A stretch of 64,000 nucleotides of DNA from Actinomycetes bacterium (GCA_021799035.1 JAJZBG010000005.1:1-64000); one strand, 5' to 3'. Positions 35,862 through 44,863 are shown, counted from the stretch's first letter. Translations and numbers: made by a program. The notes: generated from the sequence alone by a model not told the origin.

Positions 35862-38402
35862 TTACCCCCCGCCAGTCGATGTCGAGCTGCTGCTTGACAG
35901 TGATGAGGTAGGTGACGATGAGGTAGATGACGAAGATGCGAACGAGGACGACTCTGATAAGAACTTGCTTATCGAATTGAGCTGAGCCAAAGCTTCTTCC
36001 ATTTTCGTGAACTCCTGTGTCAGCATCTTCTTTTGCGTGTTGACAAGCTGTTGCTGAACAGCAATCTCTCCGGCTACTCCATTGAGCGTGTTATTGAGTC
36101 CGGTGATCGTGGATGAAATCATCCCTCCCGGACTCAGCGTTGCCTGCTCTGAGAGATTGGCGAGGCTTTGTGCAAACCCAGGGCTGTAACCAACGGAGCC
36201 AAGCGTCGTTGCCGAAGTGATACCTGGGGTGGTGACCTGGAGGACTAGACCGTCTGCTGGATTACCCGAGCTGTCGAGGGTTAGGGTCTGTCCTATCCCT
36301 GTAGCCGCCACCCCGTTTATCGTTCCTACAACATCCTTGCCACTATAGGTGCTGCCTCCGGTTGTTAACCCGAGCTGATCCGTGCCCGACGCGCCGACAC
36401 TAAACGTGGCGGCAGAGCCATAGTCTGCTGAGCTGAGCTGAACATTGTAAGCCCCAGAGGTCCCCACTAGAGAAGCTGAGACACCAATTCCGGCAGCGGC
36501 CATGGAAGCGTTGATCCCACTTATAACGTTGGAGATGCTTTCTCCTGCCGACGCCGCATATGTAGCAGAAGCAGACCCAGAAGTGATCGTGTAGCTCTCA
36601 GCCGAGGCCAGCGTCGAACTTGCGGAGCTGAATGAGACCGAGCCTGTATCGATTGCTTGAGAGGCAGACTGGCTTATCGAGACGGCATATGTTCCAGGGG
36701 TTGTGGTATTACTGGCCCCCGCAACAGTCACCTGCCCTGAATAGCTTGAGCTCGCGGGTGAAAAGGACCCTCCCTCTGTGAACATGGCTTGAACCGCGGA
36801 TGGATTTGCATCATATGCAGTCACAAAAGCGTTCTGATCAAAGGTGATAGCACCCTTAGACGTTATTGCCAGACCGGCTGACGAGCCAGCGGCGCCATCC
36901 CAACCTGCGGCAGAGTTGCCAATCACGTTTCCTACCAACGAAAGCACCTTTTGTGCAAGTTCGGTAAGCGCCGTCTGGCCATTAAGGGGACCTGCAGTGT
37001 TAGTAGAGGGGTCATAGGCGGTGTAGGTCGATATATCAGACAGCAGCTTGTTTGCTGCTTTCACCAGAGCGGAAACCTGCCCGGCCACTTGCGTACCGTC
37101 AGGCGATACCGTGAGGGTAACAGGTGAAGCACTCACCTGGCTCAAATTCACCGTAACCCCTGGAAGTAGGCCTGTCACTGCATTTGTCGAGGAGGTCACC
37201 TGATAACCACCTGTGCCACCAACCGCCACGATCGCGTTCTGAGCGGCTGTCGTTGTCTGCATAGCACCAAGTGAAGAACCTGTAAAAGCCTGTGTATCGA
37301 TCGTTGCCGCTCCAACAAGGCCGGTTTTGTTTGAGGTTATCTCCAAGGCATAGGCATTCGTCCCCACTTGGAGCGCAGTGGCAGTGACTCCGGCGTTGGC
37401 ACTATTGATAGCGCTTACCACGGATGCCAGAGAACCATTGCCAACCGAAACATTTTGCGCAGTCATCGTCCCCACGCTCAGACCACCCGACAGATTGGCG
37501 GTTATCGTGCCCCCAGTGCCGGAGTTGAGAGTGACCTGAGTTGTGCCGGATCCGGAAATACTGCTGACGGTATTGGAGGTGCCATCGACATTTATGATTC
37601 CATCGGTCCCGTACACAATGGAACTGGTCGAAAGACCTAGAGTTGAAAGTGAAGTGCCGCCCGTGATCTGGAGAGATGCGCTGGAACCCTGTTGAGCGGT
37701 CGCAATTGAGATGACTCCACTGGCGTTAACCGAAGCATCCAGCGTGCCTCCTGATGCTTGGGAAATAGCCTGAGCTAGCTGGCTTTGCGTATAAGTCCCA
37801 GAGGCAATGGTGAGTGTCGTTGAAGTTCCATCGATGTTTGCGGTGATCGTATTGTTTGACGAGCCTATAGTAATCGATGAACCAACAGCCGAGGTCGCGC
37901 TTACATTAGCTCCCGCGGAAGCCTGAGTAACGCTTATTGCATGGGAACCTGCGGCAAGGCCAGATGTGCCACTAAAGGAGCCGATACCAATGGCGGCACC
38001 TCCGGCACCGAATAGGTAGTTGCCTGAAGCTACTACATCGTTGGTAGCCGAAACGGTCCCAGCCGATATCTGGGTCGAGCCTGTCGCTAGTTGATCTACC
38101 GCAAGGGTAATCGATCCTGCACTCGAGCCTGATGAGATGGAGCCGGTAGCGACAGAAGGGTTGGAAGAACTTGCTGAAAATGCCTGATCGAATGCAAGGG
38201 GGCTCGCAAGCGCGTCTCCTGCCTGTTGCAAAGAGAGGAGATCCGAATTGAGAGTCTGATAGTCAGAGATCTGAGTGTTGAGATTGGTCTGCTCAGTCTG
38301 CAGGTTCTGCAAAGGCTGATCGAAGCTCATCATCTCGGCATTGATTATTGCAGTGGTATTGAGACCTGACTCTATTCCGCTAAAACTGATTGGCGCAGTC
38401 AT
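35862..38402 (-). CDS. fliD: flagellar filament cap / hook-associated protein 2 FliD (long form)
   Basis: Caps the growing filament and folds flagellin. The N-terminal FliD_N domain is clear (ISFSGIESGLNTTAIINAEM, then QTEQTNLNTQISDYQTLNSD), and the C-terminal coiled-coil region reads GEIAVQQQLVNTQKKMLTQE. Between them the protein is greatly enlarged by Ser/Thr/Gly-rich beta segments resembling hook-IN repeats. At 846 aa it is much longer than usual (about 450-600) and three times its own flagellin. The Ser-rich tail ends STSTGGG. It lies downstream of the flagellin terminator; no flagellar-type promoter was found ahead of it. Confidence 0.93.
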   Translation of the reverse strand: MTAPISFSGIESGLNTTAIINAEMMSFDQPLQNLQTEQTNLNTQISDYQTLNSDLLSLQQAGDALASPLAFDQAFSASSSNPSVATGSISSGSSAGSITLAVDQLATGSTQISAGTVSATNDVVASGNYLFGAGGAAIGIGSFSGTSGLAAGSHAISVTQASAGANVSATSAVGSSITIGSSNNTITANIDGTSTTLTIASGTYTQSQLAQAISQASGGTLDASVNASGVISIATAQQGSSASLQITGGTSLSTLGLSTSSIVYGTDGIINVDGTSNTVSSISGSGTTQVTLNSGTGGTITANLSGGLSVGTMTAQNVSVGNGSLASVVSAINSANAGVTATALQVGTNAYALEITSNKTGLVGAATIDTQAFTGSSLGAMQTTTAAQNAIVAVGGTGGYQVTSSTNAVTGLLPGVTVNLSQVSASPVTLTVSPDGTQVAGQVSALVKAANKLLSDISTYTAYDPSTNTAGPLNGQTALTELAQKVLSLVGNVIGNSAAGWDGAAGSSAGLAITSKGAITFDQNAFVTAYDANPSAVQAMFTEGGSFSPASSSYSGQVTVAGASNTTTPGTYAVSISQSASQAIDTGSVSFSSASSTLASAESYTITSGSASATYAASAGESISNVISGINASMAAAGIGVSASLVGTSGAYNVQLSSADYGSAATFSVGASGTDQLGLTTGGSTYSGKDVVGTINGVAATGIGQTLTLDSSGNPADGLVLQVTTPGITSATTLGSVGYSPGFAQSLANLSEQATLSPGGMISSTITGLNNTLNGVAGEIAVQQQLVNTQKKMLTQEFTKMEEALAQLNSISKFLSESSSFASSSSTSSSPTSSLSSSSSTSTGGG

Positions 38403-38438
38403 TTTCTTACCTTCAGCTTCTGGGCCAGTGGATGAGAT

Positions 38439-38474
38439 ACATCACTCCCAGGAATCCGATCCTGGGAGTGATGT
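38439..38474 (-). terminator. strong hairpin after the flagellin gene
   Basis: A perfect 15-bp inverted repeat, 38439-38453 and 38460-38474, with a 6-base loop, begins 8 bases beyond the flagellin stop. No U tract follows, so termination may be partial, which would let some transcripts reach fliD. It may also stabilise the flagellin mRNA 3' end. Confidence 0.75.
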
Positions 38475-38482
38475 CGGGACAG

Positions 38483-39316
38483 TTACAACAGTTTTGTTGC
38501 CAGACTCGGTAGCTGTTGAGCCTGAGACAACACTGCCACACCACCTTGTTCCAAGATCTGCAACTGCGTGAACTGAGTGGTCGCCTGAGCTACGTTGACA
38601 TCGACCAGATTGGCGTGCGCAGACTGGATATTCTCTTGCGCCGTCGTAAGGTTCGCGGACAACGCTGTGAGCTGGTTCTGAGTAGCGCCGATCCCAGCCG
38701 CCATCGTAGCGACCATACTGATTGCCGCCTGCACCGCAGTCATAGCCGCCTCGGCAGCTGTGACTGTCCCGATCGACACTGCTGACGTGTTCACGCTCAA
38801 GGCACTGGAGTCAGCCGCGCTGATGGTTATCGATATCTGATCGCTTGACTGATTGTACGGACCCACCTGGAAGGTCTGGTTCGCGTAGCTTCCGTTCAGA
38901 AGAGAAGTGCCACCGAAGTTTGTGCTTGAAGCGATCTGATCGAGCTCATTCTGAAGAGATGCGAACTCACTTTGGTTGGCTGCCAGGGTGCTCGAACTCT
39001 GAGTACCTCCGTTTGCCGCTTGCGTAGCTAGGGTGTTCATCGTTTGGAGAATAGATGACTCCTGGCCCAGAGCCCCTTGTGCCGTCTGGAGCACCGACAC
39101 TGCGTCCTGAGCATTGCTTATAGCCTGAGTATAGCCATTGGCTTCCTCCTGAAGGTACTGACCAATGACGTATCCTGCTGGGTTGTCGGCAGCTGATTGG
39201 ATCTGAAGACCCGAAGAAAGCTGACCGACGATCTGCGTTAATGCACTGTTTGTTTGGTCCAATGCGTTGTAAGAGTTTACAGCCGCTTGGTTGTAGTTGA
39301 TGAGAAGTCCCGACAT
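38483..39316 (-). CDS. fliC: flagellin
   Basis: The filament subunit, 277 aa. The N-terminal D0/D1 helices (SALTQIVGQLSSGLQIQSAA, then DNPAGYVIGQYLQEE) and the C-terminal D1/D0 helices (AQATTQFTQLQILEQGGVAV, then LSQAQQLPSLATKLL) are canonical. The middle is short, so the outer D2/D3 domains are absent. Ser and Thr residues are frequent in the central part and could be glycosylated (inference). AGGAGGA eight bases before the ATG is a strong ribosome site. It has its own flagellar-type promoter and a structured leader. Confidence 0.96.
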   Translation of the reverse strand: MSGLLINYNQAAVNSYNALDQTNSALTQIVGQLSSGLQIQSAADNPAGYVIGQYLQEEANGYTQAISNAQDAVSVLQTAQGALGQESSILQTMNTLATQAANGGTQSSSTLAANQSEFASLQNELDQIASSTNFGGTSLLNGSYANQTFQVGPYNQSSDQISITISAADSSALSVNTSAVSIGTVTAAEAAMTAVQAAISMVATMAAGIGATQNQLTALSANLTTAQENIQSAHANLVDVNVAQATTQFTQLQILEQGGVAVLSQAQQLPSLATKLL

Positions 39317-39378
39317 GGGATTTGTCCTCCTGCTGACATAAATGCTTCCCTAAAGAAGTTGAAGCTTCCTTGCTCCGA
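39317..39378 (-). promoter_or_regulatory. flagellin mRNA leader with candidate CsrA-binding sites
   Basis: The predicted 60-base leader holds five GGA triplets, the core of CsrA sites. The Shine-Dalgarno AGGAGGA (39325-39331) is partly in the loop of a small hairpin: TGTC (39335-39338) pairs with GACA (39323-39326) around the loop AGCAGGAG. An upstream palindromic pair at 39361-39368/39377-39384 partly overlaps the predicted start site. CsrA control of flagellin leaders, with FliW as antagonist, is established in Bacillus subtilis. Confidence 0.5.
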
Positions 39379-39383
39379 AGCTT

Positions 39384-39412
39384 CTTACGGCCCAGTGTCC
39401 ACCAAAGTTGAG
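39384..39412 (-). promoter_or_regulatory. flagellar-type promoter CTCAAC-N15-GCCGTAAG ahead of flagellin
   Basis: Minus-strand CTCAAC (39407-39412) and GCCGTAAG (39384-39391) with a 15-base spacer. The site lies between the end of the upstream glycosyltransferase gene and the flagellin leader and predicts a start near 39377. Confidence 0.7.
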
Positions 39413-39427
39413 GGTCATTTCAATTTT

Positions 39428-42400
39428 CTAGCCTCGTGCCCGCGCTCGACCTACCCTGAGGTCACGTTGGTTCCCGTAACGTTTGAGATCTATGGCCGCC
39501 AACCTTTCCTTTGTTCCTTTAGCTACCTTCCCAGGCGACATTTGGCGTGCCCTTTCTTTGGCCTGCTGGACCTTGCTTGAAGCAACCTTGGGCCTTTCGA
39601 CCACCATCCTCATTGCCTTCGCAGCCTTGTCCAGATCAGGTTCCGCCCACTTCCCGCCAGGGAGGCACCGTAGCTCGTCTTCTGGAATCGGTACTGGTGA
39701 GAATGGGATCTGGAAGCTGTCCTGAGGACTTTGGAACTCGCGACTGAAACCTTGGGCGGTGACTATCGTAGGAATGGACCGGGCCATAGAACGCGCAATC
39801 ATCAAACCAGTTCCTTCGCTTCGATGCAACGACACGAAGCACGCCCTAGTTCCTATCTTGCCAAAGACTCTCCCTGAGCTTCTTCCATAGTTGTCCACAA
39901 CAATGATGTCAGATCGCCCTGCCACGGCCTCCAAAAGCGTCTTGTGTTCCGAGATATGGCGATCGGCATGGCAAGCCTCGATTACCAAGCCTGGCCCCGC
40001 TCCGGGTCTGAATGCTGTAGTGAAGGCCTTCACAATTCCCAAGGGGTTCTGACGCTCAAAGCCGGTGATGTAGTCAACTCCGGCAAGAAATGTAAAAGTA
40101 AAGTTACTCGATTCATCAATTTTGCAAGACTTGTCAACCGGCCAGTATGTGGTAACTGGAATTGGCATCCTAATCACTGCTCGATGAGTTATCGATGCCA
40201 CGGCGCTTTCAGCAAAGCGAGAAGGTACCCAGACCTCATGGAGTGCCAGCGACGCAACTGACATTGCTTTTGATGGCTGGTCAAAGTCCCATGGCCAGAC
40301 CCCTATGTTATAGCGTCCTTCAAAGGGAGCTGATCCGTTATCCATGACGAAGTCGCCGATGTCCTCGGGTGTAAGAACGATTAGAGTCGTGTCGTACGGT
40401 AGATCTCCCTCGTCACGATGAGTCCATTGAACTGGTCCAGTTCTTCCATCTGAGTAATAGGAACTGGTAGATACTGAAAGCCCGTGGCTACTGAGACTGT
40501 TGGCTAAGGCACGTGCGATGTAGCCTTCGACGGTCGTGCTCTCGAACGGGCCCACAATGTTTATGCCATGTCGATGAACTAACGAAGAAACCTTCAGTAG
40601 GTTCATCCGTCGAACCTGGCTTTTTCGTTCAAGAATGGCCGATGGGCTAGACGATCTATTTTCGCCAACAGGAATGGGTTCTTCGTGGGATGCCTCGAGC
40701 AGGCCCGGTGCTATACGGCTTATCTCGTTGGTCGACTCTACTAGCGCTTGCGGGTCGAGCATGCTTCGAGCCTCGTGCACTGCGTTGACCACCGACCGGT
40801 CCGCAAAACTCCCATAAGCTGCTGCAGCTGCAAGAATCCGCAATCTTGGCTCTCGCTGTTCATCTTTTGCAATCGCCACTAAAGGGCAGGCACTTGCAAG
40901 GCCAACATTCCGGAGCCTAGAAGACCAGACAAGCGCACGCGCAACTGGCAGGTTTGGAGCAAGTCGTCCTGCAGCAGCAAGGGGTTCAAGGCGATTCGGA
41001 AAGCGCGTCCAAATCGCTTCGAGAATTGCATCTGCAAACACGTGAGGCAGGCGTACCACTCGTCCCAGCACGGGCATCAAGTCATCCAGACTGGTGGCTT
41101 GAGCAATTTCAGACAGACTTCTCCCAGCTTTGATGAGCCAGAAGCACAGTTCTGCCAGGTCAGCCTCGAGAACTCCATCGCGACGAACTGCTTCAAGAAC
41201 TACATCGGCTGCCTCTCCATAACGCCCAAGCGACGCCAACGCTTCACCCCGGACAGCCGCAAGCATATGAGCGGCGTATTCCATTCCGTCGTCATCGCGT
41301 CCTAGTAATGGAACGCGCGCGAGCAAAGCGAGTCCGTCTTCAGTGTCACCCATCGCTATCCTCGTGCGACCTTCGGCGATATCAGCAGCGATCTGGCTGA
41401 TCGAAATACGCCTAAGTTCCCCCACCTGTTCTAAGGCTTCCTCGAAACGGCCGAGATGCGCCAAAACATAGATAAGGTTGCTCCTGGCAAGCCTTTGGGT
41501 CGACGGCATGTCAGAAGCCTTGGCCGCTTCCACGAGAGCATCTACCGCCTCCTCGCTTCTGCCTGCTGTCTCAAGCGCGCGACCGTAATTCATTAGAGCG
41601 TAGGGTCTGCTGAGTTCGCCGTCGTCAAGAGCCGCCTTCGCCAAGGCAAGGTTTCGCTCTGCCTTGTTGCGGGAGCTGAAAACCTCTGCTGAGTAACCGT
41701 GATGGATGATCCGGACGCCACTGAAATACCCAGCTTCTAGAGGGCGGTCGGGATCATCTGCAGCTACGACCTGTTCATGAAGCCTATGCCTCCAAGCACA
41801 CTGCTGTCGCCGAAACAGCCTGATCGCTGTGTGTACCGAACGGCTCCTGCCAGCCCCATAGATGTTCTCTATAGCCAATAAATAGGCCTCGAGGTTCGAG
41901 CGGCGATCCGCGAGTTGCGAACGAAATAATGCTGGATCGGCAAGAAGACTCTCATCTGCATCCAAAGAAAGGACCCACTCTCCGGTGGCATGTTCAAGCG
42001 CAGCATTCCGGGCTCTGGCAAAAGAATCATCCCAATAACCCTCTATTACCCTGGCACCAAAGGAACGGGCGATTTCAACCGTCCCGTCAGTCGACCCGGT
42101 ATCGTATACAACGACTTCGTCGGCTACCCCAGAAACCGAATCAAGACATGACTTGAGAACGCTCTCCTCATTCTTCACGATCATGCAGACTGAAAGCAGA
42201 ATCAGAGGAGTTACGGCGTCTGCATTCCATTGTTCCTGGAACCTCTCTTTGTTCCGACGCTCTTCGTCATGCGAAAGCACATTGTCTTGACTTTTCAGAC
42301 TCGGATAGCAGTGCACGTAACATCCATGGGCAATGAGAAGCTTCCGGCCAGCGGTTCTAAACTTCATTGACAGGTCATCGTCTCTGAACCTGGCGATGCT

Positions 42401-42952
42401 GTAGTCCTCGTCAAACCCTCCAACAGAATGGAATAATCTGGCTGGCACAGCAAGACAAAGACCGTCCAGTCTGGAAGATTCGGTGGTCTGACCTAGATGC
42501 GCCCTTCGCCAAGCTTGGGATGACTCTTCAATGGAACCCGACCATTTTCGGTCCGCCGTGAATCCCAGAAGCCACTGTTCGCCAGACGCTCCGTTGGAAC
42601 GCGGACCTACAGCACCAATCGTGTTGTCGGCAAACGGGGCCAAAAGCTCCTCAAGCCAACCCTCAAAAACGATGCAATCGTCACTTAGGAAGATCAAGAA
42701 CTCACCGTTGGCCAATTGAGCTGCCTCGTTCAGAGCAGCAGCAGCAGCAGGACCACGGTGCCTATTGTCCAAAATCGTTATCCAGGGATATCTAGCCCGT
42801 TCCTCCTGGTTTAATCCCCCTAAACCCTCGTTTACCACGATTACTTGGTCACGCGGTCCCAGCGTTGGCTTCAAAGATTCCAAACATTGCCTACCAAAAC
42901 GCCATGGATTCCCTGCCAAGATTATGATCGATGTCGAGTAACCAGTCCTCAC
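39428..42952 (-). CDS. multidomain glycosyltransferase: GT2 - GT2 - TPR-like repeats - GT4
   Basis: A very large predicted cytoplasmic enzyme, 1174 aa. The first GT2 domain (about 1-240) has NGEFLIFLSDDCIVFEGWLE with the metal-binding acidic motif. The second GT2 domain (about 250-400) starts LSVCMIVKNEESVLKSCLDS and has LSLDADES. A helical TPR-like part (about 410-600) follows, and a GT4-like domain (about 795-1110) has LHRSEGTGLMIARSMARSIP. The start is GTG, placed only 7 bases after a flagellar-type -10, so the mRNA is probably leaderless. It lies directly upstream of flagellin on the same strand. Flagellin glycosylation is the best guess (inference). Confidence 0.85.
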   Translation of the reverse strand: MRTGYSTSIIILAGNPWRFGRQCLESLKPTLGPRDQVIVVNEGLGGLNQEERARYPWITILDNRHRGPAAAAALNEAAQLANGEFLIFLSDDCIVFEGWLEELLAPFADNTIGAVGPRSNGASGEQWLLGFTADRKWSGSIEESSQAWRRAHLGQTTESSRLDGLCLAVPARLFHSVGGFDEDYSIARFRDDDLSMKFRTAGRKLLIAHGCYVHCYPSLKSQDNVLSHDEERRNKERFQEQWNADAVTPLILLSVCMIVKNEESVLKSCLDSVSGVADEVVVYDTGSTDGTVEIARSFGARVIEGYWDDSFARARNAALEHATGEWVLSLDADESLLADPALFRSQLADRRSNLEAYLLAIENIYGAGRSRSVHTAIRLFRRQQCAWRHRLHEQVVAADDPDRPLEAGYFSGVRIIHHGYSAEVFSSRNKAERNLALAKAALDDGELSRPYALMNYGRALETAGRSEEAVDALVEAAKASDMPSTQRLARSNLIYVLAHLGRFEEALEQVGELRRISISQIAADIAEGRTRIAMGDTEDGLALLARVPLLGRDDDGMEYAAHMLAAVRGEALASLGRYGEAADVVLEAVRRDGVLEADLAELCFWLIKAGRSLSEIAQATSLDDLMPVLGRVVRLPHVFADAILEAIWTRFPNRLEPLAAAGRLAPNLPVARALVWSSRLRNVGLASACPLVAIAKDEQREPRLRILAAAAAYGSFADRSVVNAVHEARSMLDPQALVESTNEISRIAPGLLEASHEEPIPVGENRSSSPSAILERKSQVRRMNLLKVSSLVHRHGINIVGPFESTTVEGYIARALANSLSSHGLSVSTSSYYSDGRTGPVQWTHRDEGDLPYDTTLIVLTPEDIGDFVMDNGSAPFEGRYNIGVWPWDFDQPSKAMSVASLALHEVWVPSRFAESAVASITHRAVIRMPIPVTTYWPVDKSCKIDESSNFTFTFLAGVDYITGFERQNPLGIVKAFTTAFRPGAGPGLVIEACHADRHISEHKTLLEAVAGRSDIIVVDNYGRSSGRVFGKIGTRACFVSLHRSEGTGLMIARSMARSIPTIVTAQGFSREFQSPQDSFQIPFSPVPIPEDELRCLPGGKWAEPDLDKAAKAMRMVVERPKVASSKVQQAKERARQMSPGKVAKGTKERLAAIDLKRYGNQRDLRVGRARARG

Positions 42953-42959
42953 ACTAGCT

Positions 42960-42988
42960 TCTACGTCCCAGACACCGACCGAATTGAC
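42960..42988 (-). promoter_or_regulatory. flagellar-type promoter GTCAAT-N15-GACGTAGA ahead of the 1174-aa glycosyltransferase
   Basis: Minus-strand GTCAAT (42983-42988) and GACGTAGA (42960-42967), spacer 15. It is closest to the flhA site, which has CTCAAT and GACGTAAA. The predicted start is at or next to the GTG codon at 42952. Confidence 0.5.
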
Positions 42989-43281
42989 CCCGTCCTAACA
43001 TGCTGCCCATGTCCATGAACTCGGCTCACCGTAAAGGGTGTATGGACTGCACACTTCCGCGCCAGGAAATACGCAACAGCGACAAATGCGGACTCAGTAT
43101 TCCTTTCAGCTAACTTCAGTCAGCCGGCCGGTCAAGGCTTGATTGGGAACGCGGACAGGTGTCACGAATGACACTTAAAAGAATCCGAAAGGTAATGTGG
43201 CCGTACCAGAATTCAGCCTGCTACTCTGAGGATCATACCCGAAATGGTTTTCGGGGTGACGCATTTCACTCGGGGCTTAGA
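42989..43281. other. intergenic stretch with one small hairpin
   Basis: About 290 bases between the divergent glycosyltransferase and the following plus-strand gene. A 7-bp stem, CCCGAAA (43238-43244) and TTTCGGG (43249-43255) with a 4-base loop, lies in the presumed leader of the plus-strand gene. GCCGTACC at 43200-43207 resembles the flagellar -10, but no matching -35 is present. No gene is supported here. Confidence 0.4.
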
Positions 43282-43815
43282 ATGGCATACACGTTGGAGG
43301 AATTCGACTCGGTACTCAGTCGCGCTCATCCCGTTAACGTAGAAACCCCTGCTGCGACGCTCAGAAAGTGGCGCACTGAACTCGTACGTGCCTCCGTGTT
43401 CATCTCCTACGCCATAGGGGTGCTTTCTCTGGATCTGGAGATCCTGAATCGAAGCCTAAAAACAAAGAGTGAAAATGCTCTCCAAGAACTTGTTGATGAG
43501 TTGCCCGGCCTTTTAACCTCTGGATGGCTTGGCGGAGGCTGGTCCTTGTCTCCAGATGCCTCGGCTTCTGTGGGCGCCGCGGCAGAGCTAGCTTCTGATC
43601 AGGCGAAAGACCTTCTCGGTTTGCACGCCGAATTGGCACAAAGCGATCTCACAGACAAATCCAAAACGGGGGATTTGCTGCGCCGGGTTGAAGGGCAGCG
43701 CGAAGCCCTCATCGAGCGTCGAGAAAAACTCGAGGAGAAGATCCGCAAGATTCAGGAATCTATACGTTCACAGTACGCCTCAGGAGCTGCTTCAGTCGAC
43801 GACTGGCTCAAATAG
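43282..43815 (+). CDS. hypothetical helical protein upstream of the flagellar sigma gene
   Basis: A 177-aa protein from the preferred ATG. It has a moderately hydrophobic helix (VRASVFISYAIGVLSLDLEI, about 30-50), a Gly/Trp-rich turn (SGWLGGGWSLSP) and a strongly charged coiled coil (about 125-160, with EKLEEKIRKIQESIRS). I do not recognise a family. The frame is open to 43159, but the 41 extra residues are Cys/His-rich and unlikely. It lies in the flagellar cluster, ahead of and on the same strand as the sigma gene, so a motility link is possible. Confidence 0.6.
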   Translation: MAYTLEEFDSVLSRAHPVNVETPAATLRKWRTELVRASVFISYAIGVLSLDLEILNRSLKTKSENALQELVDELPGLLTSGWLGGGWSLSPDASASVGAAAELASDQAKDLLGLHAELAQSDLTDKSKTGDLLRRVEGQREALIERREKLEEKIRKIQESIRSQYASGAASVDDWLK

Positions 43816-44071
43816 CCCACTCACGCGAACGCTTGACCACTCCCGGTCAGCATAGGAATATTTCAGATAAAGTGCTCCTACATGCGAGTACGCTGTTTCT
43901 GGCAGAACTGCCGCATCGGTCTTACCACTGAGCGACGATTTTCTCGGTGACAACGTTGAAATTCCTCTTGCGTCACTCCCACTAAATGTGATAGCTTGGC
44001 CACGAAAAGTCGCTATCTATTGCTTCTGTGGCGGGAGCAGCTTCTATGTTGGAGGCAAGAGGGGCGGTGCC

Positions 44072-44863
44072 GTGTTTATACAAGATGAGTTGACCGACCG
44101 CGCGTCGAGCAAGGAAGGTCAAGCGGACCAGTTGTGGTCCCGCTATTTTGAGACTCGGTCGATCGATGACAGAAATCGACTGGTAATTTTCTATGCCCCC
44201 TTGGTGAGGCTTGTTGCCAACCGCGTTGCAAGGGGAATGCGCTCCTTCCAGTCTTTGGAGGAGATTTGCTCAAGCGGCCAGCTAGGGCTAATCAACGCGG
44301 TAGAGCGATTCAATCCCTCGGAAGGATTCCTGTTTTCAACTTATGCAACCATCAGAATCCAGGGCGCAATCATCGATGAGATGCGCAAAGATGACATCCT
44401 TCCAAAGAGGATGAGGGCACGGGTACGCACGTACCAAGTTGCGAAAGAGTCGCTAGAAGCTGATCTTCATCGAACGCCAACGCTCCGTGAACTCGCAGAA
44501 CATCTCGAGACAACCATCGCAGAAATCATGGAAATTGACGACATGGCAGTACTGTCGAGCTATCTGGTTCCATTATCGATGGTGAATGATGATGCAGCAG
44601 GGCTATCCAACGGATCGGTGCTTCAGCCGAGTGAGGCAGCTGATCTTGCCGCTATGCGTGAGATGGTCAAATCCGCTCTTTTGAAGATCACTGAACGTCA
44701 GCGCCAAGTGCTCGTCCTTCACTACCTCGAAGGATTCCACAAGAGCGAGATAGCCGATACCCTGGGTATCGACCGATCGAGAGTGACTCAGCTCATACAG
44801 CAGGGGCTTCGAAACCTTCGACTTCAGCTTGAAAAGAACCAAGAGTCTGAGCTGAACCGCTAG
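44072..44863 (+). CDS. fliA: FliA/WhiG-type (sigma-28) RNA polymerase sigma factor
   Basis: Directs transcription of flagellar genes, 263 aa. Region 2 runs through YAPLVRLVANRVARGMRSFQ and YATIRIQGAIIDEMRKDDIL, region 3 through RVRTYQVAKESLEADLHRTP, and region 4 through HYLEGFHKSEIADTLGIDRS. GTG at 44072 has GAGGGG about seven bases upstream and gives the usual family length; an upstream ATG at 43988 would add a Cys/Gly-rich segment unlike the family. It is the obvious candidate to read the CTCAA-N15-GCCGT promoters of this window (inference). No anti-sigma FlgM gene is visible nearby. Confidence 0.92.
   Translation: MFIQDELTDRASSKEGQADQLWSRYFETRSIDDRNRLVIFYAPLVRLVANRVARGMRSFQSLEEICSSGQLGLINAVERFNPSEGFLFSTYATIRIQGAIIDEMRKDDILPKRMRARVRTYQVAKESLEADLHRTPTLRELAEHLETTIAEIMEIDDMAVLSSYLVPLSMVNDDAAGLSNGSVLQPSEAADLAAMREMVKSALLKITERQRQVLVLHYLEGFHKSEIADTLGIDRSRVTQLIQQGLRNLRLQLEKNQESELNR

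Noticed and set aside
43172-43207. Eighth flagellar-type promoter ahead of the 177-aa protein
   Set aside because: GCCGTACC fits the -10, but the position 15 bases upstream reads AAGAAT, matching only half of the -35.
43988-44071. Upstream ATG start for the flagellar sigma factor
   Set aside because: The 28 extra residues are Cys/Gly-rich and unlike the family; GTG at 44072 has a good ribosome site.
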